From Dyadobacter linearis (GTDB taxonomy: Bacteria; Bacteroidota; Bacteroidia; Cytophagales; Spirosomataceae), in assembly GCF_907165045.1 (NCBI RefSeq), contig NZ_CAJRAU010000002.1, positions 868,001-932,000 on the forward strand: a stretch of DNA of 64,000 bases. The letters run 5' to 3'. Numbering within the stretch: position 1 is the stretch's first letter; each line of letters starts with the position of its first letter. This document shows, piece by piece, positions 49,701 to 59,500 of this stretch. The notes beneath the pieces are model-generated. The model searched no databases. It was not told the DNA's origin and worked only from the letters and a program-made list of their open reading frames with translations. Made by a program: the position numbers and the translations under genes.

Positions 49701-50460
49701 CTTTCTGTCTGATCAGCGCCGCATTTGCATTCCCGCCCCTGTTTTCAATCTGGTTGTTTTTAAGAAAAAATATCCCCTGACCACTTGTTACCAGCATTGC
49801 CGATCGATCCGGAAGCGGTATTACTGCCACAAGATCGAGCAGGACCGGAACCTTATCGCCGCGCGTAATGGCCGACGTTTTCCCATTTTCCAGCAGCACA
49901 ATACCCTTTCCTCTCGCATAAACGAGGATATTCTCATCCAAAGGAAATGCAGACTGAATCGAAAGCTGATGTTTGAACGCACTGACCGTTTTCCCATTCC
50001 AAAAGAAATTCAGCCCGTCGCCGACAAACCACGCACCATTTTTAACCGGAACGATCTGCACGATCTGTGCCGGTTTTTCTTTCAGTTTCGCGGAGAGACT
50101 TACAAACCGGTGCACGCCCGCCGAATCGTACGCGAGGTACCCAAATTCCCCATTCGCACCGGCTAGTATCCTGCCTTTCCGGTCTGTCGCCAATGCGGAT
50201 ACGCGCGTCACATTCGCAGTCTGTATCGTTTTCCAGGAAACGCCGTCGAATTCAAGTATACCCGCAAAATTTGCGAAATACATGACGCCGGAACTGTCCT
50301 GCGCGATCGCAAAGTTCTGGTCGTGCGCGTGGTACTCGGAAGATTGATAGAAGCCGGACATCGGCCTGCCTGTTTCGCGCTGGCCAACATTGGACATTTG
50401 CGCCACGGCGGGCACAAGTCCGATGCAAAAAATCCAGATAAACACGCGTAATGCATTCAT
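46762..50460 (-). CDS. Giant propeller sensor kinase with His-to-Asp change
   Basis: A 1232-residue inner-membrane sensor. Signal peptide (1-20), then a periplasmic Reg_prop-type double beta-propeller (about 30-640), a Y_Y_Y domain (about 645-715, GLPPGKYTFKVKARDIYGN), one membrane helix (about 725-746), a coiled coil, a GAF-like domain (about 795-945) and a kinase core (about 975-1232). The ATP-binding boxes are present (VLTNLISNACYAVIEK, LRDNGKGIPLKE, SKGTGLGLYMS) but the phosphoacceptor motif reads LTKGIVDRILNPLNYINNF: Asp991 stands where the His of HE[IL]xNPL should be. It cannot autophosphorylate on His there and may act through the adjacent small kinase. Four bases after the transporter-HEAT gene. 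Confidence 0.9.
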   Translation of the reverse strand: MNALRVFIWIFCIGLVPAVAQMSNVGQRETGRPMSGFYQSSEYHAHDQNFAIAQDSSGVMYFANFAGILEFDGVSWKTIQTANVTRVSALATDRKGRILAGANGEFGYLAYDSAGVHRFVSLSAKLKEKPAQIVQIVPVKNGAWFVGDGLNFFWNGKTVSAFKHQLSIQSAFPLDENILVYARGKGIVLLENGKTSAITRGDKVPVLLDLVAVIPLPDRSAMLVTSGQGIFFLKNNQIENRGGNANAALIRQKAMAAVKLPGGQIAVSTSSQGLVVISAEGNVAFPVYPAEDLRDSQVAAMFFDRDNHLWLALNDGLARLDLPSPISVFDSESGLKGSVTSITRFVGKLYVGTLYGLFYIDNNKVMRVNAFPGSCLGFDVAGENLYIASNKGLFQLTKNGALTAIGSEFSLTVTASASGNRLFVGLQDGLAIYTKNNNGWKKERVNSVTEQITGITEYPAGTFWLETLSNGIAKLDPSTGALKKFSATQGISSPLYNKLAVFGEKLVVSNKDGLFEYQQSSDRFVTADWLKGRKAWFDRVQGDRQGNIWTTRGDKKSVTYFRKIKSAVGFEQLETPFAPISKVPFQVIYPDQNGVAWLGGDQGLFRLDMNVSGRYAHSYPVLLRQVATREGKLPVDSKSSSPVKLSHRQNTLMIEFALPSFHSNEEVEYQHILENYDKNWSDWNTLTRKEYSGLPPGKYTFKVKARDIYGNISKEATFAVSILTPWFRQWYMIVLYVLAFAVMIYYVVRWRLRRIIREKQALENLIRERTEEVVNQKEELEQQSDELSATNDQLERIDEFVKSINGEVNTGKLFQLVLDRLCGFQNVDGASALIYNKSADNYQFIAVSGSAGNANVDDLRMSAAEADERYVENSEEVYEDVFLKNDFKNQNTNNSIGESYSPKSLISILIRVDGEVRSYIMLENMEREHAFQERDFNMVKNLKEHLIGAYIKTNILENLENTLSNLKSTQEELIRQERLASVGSLTKGIVDRILNPLNYINNFSQSSGKLLKEITEVTDKHQDGLSEDEKDDLESGFEMLQKNLEKIYEHGNSTTRIVKDMQKLLKGKSTEFLVTDLNYFLEPKAKSAIQEVLNEYKGAQVKLTFSLATQPVRVSVLPYEFAQVLTNLISNACYAVIEKTKLDKTFEPEISISTKVTGAGVSIFLRDNGKGIPLKETEQLFNPFFTTKPTSKGTGLGLYMSKDIIEYHKGSMSVTSKEGEFTEIEIFLPIVK

Positions 50461-50464
50461 ATTT

Positions 50465-53320
50465 TCAATCGGGTTTCGATTCAGTAACTTCCTGATTTTC
50501 TTCTTTTAACACTCTCAGATCCCGCAGCAGATAATCTTCTACAATATAGAACTCGGTCTCTTCCAGCACATTCGGGATCATCGCTACGCCCAGTTCTTTA
50601 AGCTCATTCACACTCCTGATCTCGCCCGCACTCACAATACCCGCTTTTGAAAATAGCAGCTTTCCATAAGTGACGAGAATAGAAATATCAGCACGTCCGG
50701 TCGCTTTCCGCAGGTCGGGCACGTCACCTTCCCGGGCTTTGAAATACTCGGAATTGAGCAGGATCTTTTGCAGTTCTCCGTTCAGCAATCTGGCCAGCCC
50801 GGCTGTCGCGCGCAGTCGCCGGAGCTTGCATACCATCAGATCTTCTTCGCTCGCCAGCCATTCGAGCGGTTGCATGATCTGCAAATGAAACACGTCTTTT
50901 TCCCTCGTCATTACTTCCAGAACAGACCTGAACCGCGCCGGATTGACAATCCGCAGCACATAAAATGCAGTTTCAGATATTACTTTGGAACGCGACACCC
51001 CATTCGAAACCAGTATCGGCGTAACGCTTTCCGCCGGAAAACGCTTCAATTCCTTGATCGCAACTGCCTTTGTCCACCTGGAAATGCGCGTGTAATCTTT
51101 GTTCACAATATCTTTCAGCCGCTCGTCTACCGGAAGTTTTACCTGGGGGAAAATGTCATTGTAGCGCCGGTACATTTCCTCCGGCGAATCGCTGTCAAGA
51201 TAAGGCAGCACCTTTGTTTTTACATTTTCGGGCAAAAGCAGGTCTGTGATTTCGGTGAGGTAATCGCGCGCATCGGTCGCCTGCTCGCCCCGCAATAGGG
51301 TCACAGCGTGGAACCGGTTGCCGAAAACGATTTCCAGTACTGTAAATGCTTTGAATATGATCCGCTGCTTTTCTTTTTCCAGATTTTGCATGAGCGGCGT
51401 TTCGGGCTCGTAGTCCGCACTGAGATCGGATTGCGCGGCAAGCAGCCAGGCAAACGTTTTCAAATGTTCTTCCAGCTCGTTGAGCAAATAGCTGCGCTCG
51501 GTACTGTTGCAGGTATATTGCAGGTTCCGCAATGCATCAAGTACCTTTTCTTTTACAAACCGGTTAGGGTTTTCGATATTTCTCCGCAAGAATCGGATCG
51601 CGTCTGCATTGCCAATCTCTTCCACGATTTTCAGCAAATGCAGCTGTCGGTCGCGGTTCTCATTGTTACTCAGAAACGACTTTTCGATGTACTTCAATAA
51701 GGGAACACCTGACTTTACAAGTGCGCGGAACGATACTGAAAAGTACCGGTCGATCTCCATTTGCTCCATTAAAAACGGCCAGAGTTCAGGCCGCTTCAAT
51801 TCGCCGGCCGTGTAAATAGCTGCTTTTCTGACCACCGGACTTTCATCCTGCAACAGTGGGATCAGGTATTTATAAGACAAAAACCGGCTGGAACCGCCCA
51901 GCCCGTAAGCCGCCTCAACGCGCTCCCTTTCATCATTTGAAAATACCTGACTGACCAGCGTATCAAAAGGCTTTTCGGAAGCGACGTGCGAAAGGATCCC
52001 TTCCTCCGATTTCTTCTTCCGAACAGGAAAGTGAAACTCCTTTTCACGCACTATCTTTTTATAAGAACGCTGGCTGAGAATCGAAACCAATGTCCAGATC
52101 AATGCAACTCCCAGAAACAATGCCGAGAGCGGCAATGCATTCAGATCCAATACATTAACAAGCACTAGTAGCAACGCGCCCGCGATCAGCCCGCCCATCG
52201 CCTTCGCCCGGCCCTCGATCCTGCCCTGGATATTCAGTCGGAAGCGGGCAGGTATGGGCTGGTACAAAGTCTGGTAGGCTGGCTCACTGATCGCCTTCCG
52301 GATCGCACTCATAAAAAACCGCGAAAGCGCAACGCAGGCAAAGAATATGGCCGCGGTATCGTAGCCCAGTCCATAAATGACAGATACTGAGAAACTGAAA
52401 ACCAGGCTGAGCGGGAGGATCAATATCCCGAGTCGCACGCCAAACCTGGCGATCAACTTATTGTAAAAGAAGGTTTTGATGAAAAATTCAAGAATGGCAG
52501 ATATCCCAAAAAAGAAGCCGAGAAAAGTTGCAAGTGATTCTTTATCAGGAAAAATAATGCGGGACTCGGCGAAGAAAATGTACTCGACATAAAACAATGC
52601 AAACACCGGCAGCAGCGCCAGCAGGAAGATATTCCGATAGTAAGTCGGATCTACCTGCGGCTCCGCCTGCTTTTCCAGCGTGTCGCTTTTGGTTTCTGTT
52701 TTAACAGCTTCCGGCGTAACGAAATTCTGGTGGATCTTTTTCAGGAATACCCCGCAAATGATCAGAAACACGACTGCCACGATCAATAGTGAGTCAGTAG
52801 GCACGATCTTCACCAATGCAGGAACCGCCAGGTACATGATCACCGACGAAAATACTTCCCCCGTATTGATCAGCGATGACAATCTTTTCGACTGCTGAAA
52901 ATTAAATAGCTTAACCACAACAGCCCAGAACGTAACGCCATTTACCAGCACAAAAACCCGGTTCCAGATAAACAGAACAAAGAAAACCCACTTACTGCCG
53001 GTGAGGTGATAGGTAACCAGGAAAACCGAAATGGACACAAAGAGAAACAGAAGCATCCGCTCCGCGAGCTTGTTGAATGCCATTCTTTTTTGCAGTCGCG
53101 TCACGCCCAGCCCGACCAGATAAATGAAAACCCCGCCCACAATGTAAACCTGCGGAAGGATCAGCCGGTCGAAACTGACGAGGAAAGAAGAGGCGACTAC
53201 CGTGTAAAATAATGCGGTTGCCCCACCCATAAAGAACGAGTAAGCCATCAGCAAAGACACGAGCTTTTCCTCGCCTTTCCTGATATTGAGCATTCGCGAT
53301 ATGTTACCGGCTATTTTCAA
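50465..53320 (-). CDS. MFS/ATP-ADP translocase-like membrane domain fused to HEAT repeats
   Basis: A 951-residue protein. Residues about 15-440 have roughly 11-12 membrane segments with a nucleotide-transporter-like pattern (VLVNGVTFWAVVVKLFNFQQ, KRLSSLINTGEVFSSVIMYL). A cytoplasmic part follows with HEAT repeats (about 460-650: ERVEAAYGLGGSSRFLSYKY, LQDESPVVRKAAIYTAGELK, NPNRFVKEKVLDALRNLQYT) and a C-terminal domain (about 860-935) resembling the cyclic-nucleotide-binding folds often attached to such fusions, without clear cNMP-contact residues. Cargo or signal unknown; it may be a sensor. It sits 3-4 bp from both neighbours. Confidence 0.78.
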   Translation of the reverse strand: MKIAGNISRMLNIRKGEEKLVSLLMAYSFFMGGATALFYTVVASSFLVSFDRLILPQVYIVGGVFIYLVGLGVTRLQKRMAFNKLAERMLLFLFVSISVFLVTYHLTGSKWVFFVLFIWNRVFVLVNGVTFWAVVVKLFNFQQSKRLSSLINTGEVFSSVIMYLAVPALVKIVPTDSLLIVAVVFLIICGVFLKKIHQNFVTPEAVKTETKSDTLEKQAEPQVDPTYYRNIFLLALLPVFALFYVEYIFFAESRIIFPDKESLATFLGFFFGISAILEFFIKTFFYNKLIARFGVRLGILILPLSLVFSFSVSVIYGLGYDTAAIFFACVALSRFFMSAIRKAISEPAYQTLYQPIPARFRLNIQGRIEGRAKAMGGLIAGALLLVLVNVLDLNALPLSALFLGVALIWTLVSILSQRSYKKIVREKEFHFPVRKKKSEEGILSHVASEKPFDTLVSQVFSNDERERVEAAYGLGGSSRFLSYKYLIPLLQDESPVVRKAAIYTAGELKRPELWPFLMEQMEIDRYFSVSFRALVKSGVPLLKYIEKSFLSNNENRDRQLHLLKIVEEIGNADAIRFLRRNIENPNRFVKEKVLDALRNLQYTCNSTERSYLLNELEEHLKTFAWLLAAQSDLSADYEPETPLMQNLEKEKQRIIFKAFTVLEIVFGNRFHAVTLLRGEQATDARDYLTEITDLLLPENVKTKVLPYLDSDSPEEMYRRYNDIFPQVKLPVDERLKDIVNKDYTRISRWTKAVAIKELKRFPAESVTPILVSNGVSRSKVISETAFYVLRIVNPARFRSVLEVMTREKDVFHLQIMQPLEWLASEEDLMVCKLRRLRATAGLARLLNGELQKILLNSEYFKAREGDVPDLRKATGRADISILVTYGKLLFSKAGIVSAGEIRSVNELKELGVAMIPNVLEETEFYIVEDYLLRDLRVLKEENQEVTESKPD

Positions 53321-53323
53321 TTT

Positions 53324-53905
53324 TTATTTACTTAAATCCTTGATCATGAAATAGATCTGACGCTCTGGCATTTGGTATAGCGGCTTGATTTTTCCTAAAT
53401 ACACAAACCCCAGATCTTCCAGCGGTTTGATCCGCGACGCGATCGGCTGGGCGATAATAGACCTCGCACCCTGCGATTGTGCAAACTGAATTCTCGCCTG
53501 ATCCAGAACTCCTGAAAATCCTTTTCCACGAAATCCCGGCAATACCACCAGGCGATTCAGCGAGGCGAAAGGCCCCTCTGCAAACTGGCCCAGCAACGTT
53601 TCATCGAACAGATTGGCGTGAGGTACTGAGCTGTATTCCTGATGAAAACTCATTCTGGCGGCTGCTACGATCACTTTATTGTGCGTAATCACCCAGTGAT
53701 GAGCGAGCAGATCCTCGTCGTCGAGCCAGAGTTTATGTGAGAAAAAATCTTTGCTGATACCCTGCTCCTCCTTCCAGGCTGCCACACGCAGCGCGCCCAT
53801 TTCGTCGAGACGCTCGGGGTAATCCAGCTTGGTGAGAAGGAATTCCGAGTTTTCGATTTCAAATTTTGATTTCATGAATAGAGGAGTGTTTAGCGTCGCA
53901 TTCAT
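53324..53905 (-). CDS. GNAT-family N-acetyltransferase in signalling operon
   Basis: A 193-residue cytoplasmic GNAT. The acetyl-CoA block is NRLVVLPGFRGKGFSGVLDQ (R-x-x-G-x-G/S), followed by ARSIIAQPIASRIKPLEDLG and a FVYLGKIKPLY strand; the N-terminal half has AWKEEQGISKDFFSHKLWLD. Substrate unknown. An in-frame start at 54028 lies inside the TonB gene; the ATG at 53905 is seven bases after its stop and fits the operon. Within this cassette it could modify a signalling protein or make a small molecule, but nothing in the sequence decides this. Confidence 0.82.
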   Translation of the reverse strand: MNATLNTPLFMKSKFEIENSEFLLTKLDYPERLDEMGALRVAAWKEEQGISKDFFSHKLWLDDEDLLAHHWVITHNKVIVAAARMSFHQEYSSVPHANLFDETLLGQFAEGPFASLNRLVVLPGFRGKGFSGVLDQARIQFAQSQGARSIIAQPIASRIKPLEDLGFVYLGKIKPLYQMPERQIYFMIKDLSK

Positions 53906-53912
53906 TTTTATG

Positions 53913-56537
53913 TCATTTTCGATTTGTATCAATGAGCAAGCCGACAGAGAATACGCGTCTTTCCTGGGGATATCTGGAAGCGGAGGTGATACCTTCCGCA
54001 GCCCGGATGCCGGGGACGAAATATTCATTGTTCAAAATGTTGGAAATCTGTAACTGCAAGCTGACCTTGCTAAGGATATTCTGGTAAGTGATCGTCGAGC
54101 CGAGCAGGTAAATGGGTTTGAAATGCGTGATCGGATTGCTGCTACCCGAGGTACCTGCGCCCGATTTCCTGGCACTTATATAGTTGTTAGTAATGCTGAT
54201 GCTGAGATTTTTAACCGGCTCATAAACCGCGCCCAGGTTTGCAGACCAGGGTGCAACGTCACTCACCGGGATCTTCTGACCCTCGATCCGGCTCAGGTCG
54301 CGCGGGTTGCTGTAAGTGAAATTTCCCCAGACATTCAATTTCTTCATATCATAACGCGCCTCCGATTGCAACCCGATAATGCGCTGCTTTCCGAGCGCCT
54401 GAAACTGCGTCGTGTTTCCGCCTGCGGGTAAAGTCGCCGTCGCAAGTCCTACTGCATTGCTGTAATTAGCCACATAAGCCGCCACATTCAGGGAAAGCGC
54501 CTTGCTGAACCGCACTGAGACGCTCGCTTCCACATTTTTCACACGCTCGGGCTGCAAGGTTGGGTTATTGAGGAGGCGCTCCCGGGTAGTCGCGTATTTT
54601 TGCAGGTATGAAGCGTCTTTAAATGCTTCTGCGTAAATGCCTTTGAACACAAACATACCGCTGGTATAGATCAGGCTGAGGCGCGGATTGAATACAAAAC
54701 CGTAACCACCTTTGGAACGAATCTGGTTGTAATCCAGCCGGGAAGCCAGTACCATTTTTAAATTATCCGTCCAGTTGTATGTTCCCTGACTGAATATGCC
54801 AATGTCAAAAACGCGGAAGTTATCCCCGCCCGCCAAAGTTGAATCGGGCCGCCCGGTTTCGTCTGCGCCTTCAAATGCCGAGGTAATGTAGTTGGCCTGA
54901 ATGATACTGTTGCGAATCTCGATCCCGCTGTTGATATCCAGCTTCGGAAGCGGTGTCCAGAGTACCCGGAATTCATTTCGCAGCTGATTGGAAACGCGGT
55001 ACCAGTATGGGACAGAAACGGTTGGTTTTCTCTGGTTCAAAAGGTCGACAATACCGTAGCTGCCGTTGAAATATCCCCTGTAAGTCGGAAGATTCGTCTC
55101 CCCGCTCAGCTCGTGGAGCCGGTACGAAGTGAGATTCATGATCTGTACCTTGTCGGTCAGATATTTGTTGTAAGTCAGTGAAAATGCCTTATTATTCGCA
55201 ACCCAGCGCGAAAGATCCTGCGTCACGATCCGCGAGCGGTTGGTATACCAGGGTGTAGCGCCTTCGTCGGTTTTCCAGCTCATCAGCGAGATCATAAAAT
55301 CCTTAAACTCTACTTTGGCACGGATATAAAAATTTCTGGAATCGTCATTGAATTCCACTGGGTTCCCATTGATATTGGTCTGGAACAAATGCTGGTTGTC
55401 CAGCTCCGCCGCTTTTGCTTTTCCGGCTGCTGTGAGGCTCAATGCATTCACAATTCCGGCACCGTCGTAGCCGATCTGGTACAGGTTGCTGTTCGGGAAA
55501 AGCGTGGTAAGTTTATTATTGGTCAGATATTGCTGCGCCGCATTGCCGCTCAGATTTTGCTGTGTGGCATAACTATTCGCAGTTCTTGGAGAATAATCCC
55601 ATTCACCATATTTACTGTAATCCAATTCATTAGAGAGAAAATAGCGGGAAGTTACCGACACCGCCACATCTTTTGAACGTAGTGTAACTGTACCGTCAAC
55701 CATCTTTGTGTTCATTGATCCGTACCTGATCTGCCCGTTTCCTGAAACGTCGATTTTCTTTCCTTCGGGCATTTCTTTATCCAGGTGTCGCCTGGTTATC
55801 AGGTTGATCACACCCATAAATGCATTCGCTCCGTACATGGTGGAGGCCGGCCCGTAGATCACTTCCACGCGCTCGATATCCGATAATGCATATTGGCGCG
55901 AAATAGGAATATTATCAGAATTCAAGTCGTTTTCTTCGACTCCGTCCACAAGTAATATCGTGCGGTCATTAGAAGTGGAGCGGTATCCGCGCTGGTAGAA
56001 AGTAACATAAGAAGGCCCGTTCCCGCGGATCACATCAAAGCCCGGAATATCGCTCAGCATTTGCGTCAGGTCTTTGTACCCTCTTTTCAAGATATCATCA
56101 CTTGTCAGAACAGTCACCGTAGCAGGTACCTGCAACAGGTTTTCTGCTTTCTTGGAAACCGAAGTGATCTGGACGATCCGGTCCATCATATTCTTTTGCT
56201 GCGCAACCAGTTCTTTGAATTGAGGCAAAGCAGAGAATTCCGGTTCGTAGTTCTGGTTGGCTATCAGCAGATTACGTACCGCCTGCGCTGCCTCGGGAAG
56301 CGAGTCGAGGGCGAGGTAGGTCAATGCGATAATCTTGTAACCCTGTACCTGCGCATTCGGAGAGAATTTAGTTTTCAGGCAGGGATTCAATATTTGAAAT
56401 ACCTCATCAAAATTACCAGTACGGTATTTGCGATCCGCTTCCGGCACGATCACGGACGCGTCGCAATCATTTTGCGCAAAAGTGTATTGGCTCAATGCCG
56501 GAATCGTCAATAAAAACAGGAATACAAATCTTCTCAT
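53913..56537 (-). CDS. TonB-dependent receptor with TPR-like N-terminal domain
   Basis: An 874-residue outer-membrane protein. Signal peptide (1-22), then a TPR-like helical domain (about 25-120, DRKYRTGNFDEVFQILNPCL, IIALTYLALDSLPEAAQAV) in place of the usual carboxypeptidase-like domain. The plug follows (about 130-250: PATVTVLTSDDILKRGYKDL, MLSDIPGFDVIRGNGPS, RTILLVDGVEENDLN, VEVIYGPASTMYGANAFMGV) and the barrel (about 280-874), ending in an aromatic-free VGLLIDTNRK. No SusD partner is adjacent, so it is not a SUS pair. In the operon it could pass an outside signal inward via its periplasmic N-terminus. Confidence 0.88.
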   Translation of the reverse strand: MRRFVFLFLLTIPALSQYTFAQNDCDASVIVPEADRKYRTGNFDEVFQILNPCLKTKFSPNAQVQGYKIIALTYLALDSLPEAAQAVRNLLIANQNYEPEFSALPQFKELVAQQKNMMDRIVQITSVSKKAENLLQVPATVTVLTSDDILKRGYKDLTQMLSDIPGFDVIRGNGPSYVTFYQRGYRSTSNDRTILLVDGVEENDLNSDNIPISRQYALSDIERVEVIYGPASTMYGANAFMGVINLITRRHLDKEMPEGKKIDVSGNGQIRYGSMNTKMVDGTVTLRSKDVAVSVTSRYFLSNELDYSKYGEWDYSPRTANSYATQQNLSGNAAQQYLTNNKLTTLFPNSNLYQIGYDGAGIVNALSLTAAGKAKAAELDNQHLFQTNINGNPVEFNDDSRNFYIRAKVEFKDFMISLMSWKTDEGATPWYTNRSRIVTQDLSRWVANNKAFSLTYNKYLTDKVQIMNLTSYRLHELSGETNLPTYRGYFNGSYGIVDLLNQRKPTVSVPYWYRVSNQLRNEFRVLWTPLPKLDINSGIEIRNSIIQANYITSAFEGADETGRPDSTLAGGDNFRVFDIGIFSQGTYNWTDNLKMVLASRLDYNQIRSKGGYGFVFNPRLSLIYTSGMFVFKGIYAEAFKDASYLQKYATTRERLLNNPTLQPERVKNVEASVSVRFSKALSLNVAAYVANYSNAVGLATATLPAGGNTTQFQALGKQRIIGLQSEARYDMKKLNVWGNFTYSNPRDLSRIEGQKIPVSDVAPWSANLGAVYEPVKNLSISITNNYISARKSGAGTSGSSNPITHFKPIYLLGSTITYQNILSKVSLQLQISNILNNEYFVPGIRAAEGITSASRYPQERRVFSVGLLIDTNRK

Positions 56538-56543
56538 CTCGCG

Positions 56544-59500
56544 CTATCGGATATTTCGGGAAAGCTTTTCGTAAGGAATGTCCTTTCCGATGTACTGGTC
56601 CCATTCTTCTTCTGTCAAATCCCTTGAAACTTTCTTGGCAACTTCTGCGAAAAGTGCAGCAGAGTTAATGTCCCACAGCCGCACCGTTTTATCCGCACCG
56701 GTCGCCAGCAGCTTATTCCCGTCGTTTGTAAACCGGATATCCATTACCCAGTAATCAAAATCGCTCAATACAACCGGCTGCTGTTTAGACAGATCGTCCT
56801 GCGTACTCCATATCCTGATCTTCCAGTCGTAACAGGCTGTGGCAATGCGGCTTCCGTCGGGCGTGAATGCAATTTTGGTAATACCGGAAGTATGTGTTCC
56901 CTGTGTGCCGGTCAGAGAATTAGGCACCGGCTCACCGCGCTGCATTTTTACTGAATACAGCATTCCTGAGCTTGTACCGAAATAAAGCTGCTTCTGGTCG
57001 GGCGACAGTGTCATTGAAATCACCCTCCCGCGGATATTTCCAAGATTGTATTCGGTCGGTTTTGCTTCCGGCTTGTCCAGGTCTGCGCGCAGCATTTTAC
57101 CGGTTCCGGTTCCGAAGAAAAGATAGGAGGTGCCCGCCATTGCCTCCACGCAGGATATTTCGGTTCCGAGATCCAGGTTTTTGCGCACGTCCAGCTTTTT
57201 GTCACTAATATCCCAAACCCTCACCTGCCCCGGCGAACTCACCGAAATCAGCTGCTGCTTGTTGTCCCGGATCTCCATCGACAAAATGATCCCGTCGTGC
57301 GCGACCAGTGTTTTCGTAGGCGTACTTCCTGCCGAAAAGTTGTCCCAGCGAACGATCTGTCCGTTTGAAGAACCTGTAAACGCCGTTTTTCCGTCGGGTG
57401 TAAATGCCAGCGAACGGATACTTTTAAATGTCTGTTTCGGATTTCTGAATGCGACCGGCCTGGTTGCCGGCACGAGGTAGTTCCACAAATTCACTACCCC
57501 ATCGTCACCCGCACTTGCAAATACCGCATTGCCTGCCTGCGGCTCGGCCACTACGCGCACTATATCATTGTGTCCCAACAAAGTAGCTTTCGCCCCGGCA
57601 GCTTTGGACAGTGCATTGAATATGTCGGGATTTTCTTTTTCTCCGCCGTTTTTTAGGTTAAAATCGTACGCTTTCAAAGCCAGCAATGCAGCGAGATCGT
57701 CGCCTGCCGGCATTTGAAAAGATTGGATCGCAATAAACCGCGCGACTGCTTTTGAGCGTTGTTTCAATGCATCGTTCCGAGAACTTTCTGCTTCTTTTTG
57801 TGCGCTTTGTGCGTATAGTTTTTGTCTTTCGGATTCTTTTTGCGCGCTTACCGCAAATTCCTTCTGCACCTCCGTCTCTCTCTGTGATTGCACAGCGGCC
57901 TTTCTTGCATTTTCCGCCTGCACTCTTTGGTCCTCGGCTACTTCCCGTGCCAATTTCGCAGCAATGCTTTCATTCACCGCTTTTTCCTGTTCCCTTACCG
58001 CAATCGACTTTTGTTCCTCGGTTAATTCTTTTTGCAGCTCGGCAAAAGTACCCTGCTGCTCTGCTATTTTCTTTTGGGAAACTGCCTCGCGCGTCTGGTC
58101 CTCTGCACGTTTTCTCTCTTCCAAGGCCAAACTTTCCTTTTCCAGAGCCGTTTTCTCACTCTGCTGCGCCTGCGTCCTCAACACAAGCGCGACGATCAGG
58201 AATAATAATGATACTAATGAACTGATACCGAGCACCGAAGCAAATACCCTGGCCTTGCGCAGCTCTCTCTTCTGGCGGTCTTCCTTCTGCCTTACATCAA
58301 GTTCAAATTGTTTTTTACTATAATCCAGAAAATTGATCGCACGCTCGAAAAACGGATCGTAGCGTTGCGCCCATTCGAGTGTCGGCTCGCATTCTCTCAG
58401 CCACTTCAACCCCAAAGCGAGTTCAGGATTTACCCACAAACCGCTGCGACCTTCCTGATAAAGGAGGGCCGAGTAGCTGATCTGTTTGTACAATTTAGCC
58501 GATTCCAGTTCCTCCTCTATCCACTTCCTGCATCGGTCCCAAAACAGAAGTATTTTTTCAACCGAAACATCAATAATGGAATCGTGATCAATTTTTACAC
58601 CTGGTTTTGGAGTTAAAAAGGAAACCCCGTGCTCACGGAAAACGAGCACTACATCGATCAGCAAATAATCGGGAATGCCCGTAATCTGAATGATTTCGCG
58701 CAGAGCTGTCGGGTGGAGCGAAGAAGTGTCACTCGGGCCCAGCACGATCAGCGCCTTGAAAAGTTTCGCCGCTGCATTCCTCCTTTTATCGTCAAGCCGC
58801 TGGGTGAAAATTTCCTCGGCGTGCTGGGAAATCGACTGCTGCATGGTACCTATCGCCTCGTAATCTGCGCGTGAAACGGGCACAGCGAATGTTTTCGTGG
58901 CTTTCCAGCGATCCCAGGTTCGCATCAGCGCGTGTTGCAGGATCGGCAGATAATCCGGATTTTCGGCAAGCTCTTTCAAAAGTCCGTCGACCAGTTCAGG
59001 CTCGATATTCGCACCGAAAGCTGCTACCGGACCCTCGATCACCTGCCTTACTTCCGCCGGGTTCATTTTTGGCAAAAGATAATAGCCCCTGTTGATCACC
59101 TCCGTCAGCCCATTGAATTCCGTGCAGTGATCGAGGTAATCCGAACGCATCGTGATCACCGCGTGAATAGGAAATTGCCGTTGGTTGATCAACGCCAGCA
59201 GTAAGTGCACAAATTTGTTTGTATTGTTTTTACCCGAAAAATCCTCGGCAAGCTCGTACCGGAAAAGCTCTTCAAACTGATCGATGACGAGCAGGATATT
59301 CCGGTCGCGGATCTCAGAAAGCAAGTCGAGGGCGCGCTGCGGATTGGCCGAGAATTCTTCTTCCAGCACCGTCGGATCGCGGCTTTCCCAGGCAGGATTG
59401 TCAGGCCGCAAAGCAGCTTTCAATGCAATAGCAAAGTTCCGGACGGGATTTCCACCCGGCCGGAACATGATCACTTTCCAGGAGTTATTGTCTTCGTCTT

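Noticed and set aside
49537..50166. 209-codon plus-strand open frame, with similar ones at 48115, 50768 and 51308
   Set aside because: All lie opposite the giant kinase and transporter-HEAT genes and have shadow-like composition.
53906..54028. N-terminal extension of the GNAT gene into the TonB receptor gene
   Set aside because: The 41 extra residues are the receptor read in another frame; the ATG at 53905 is seven bases after the receptor stop.
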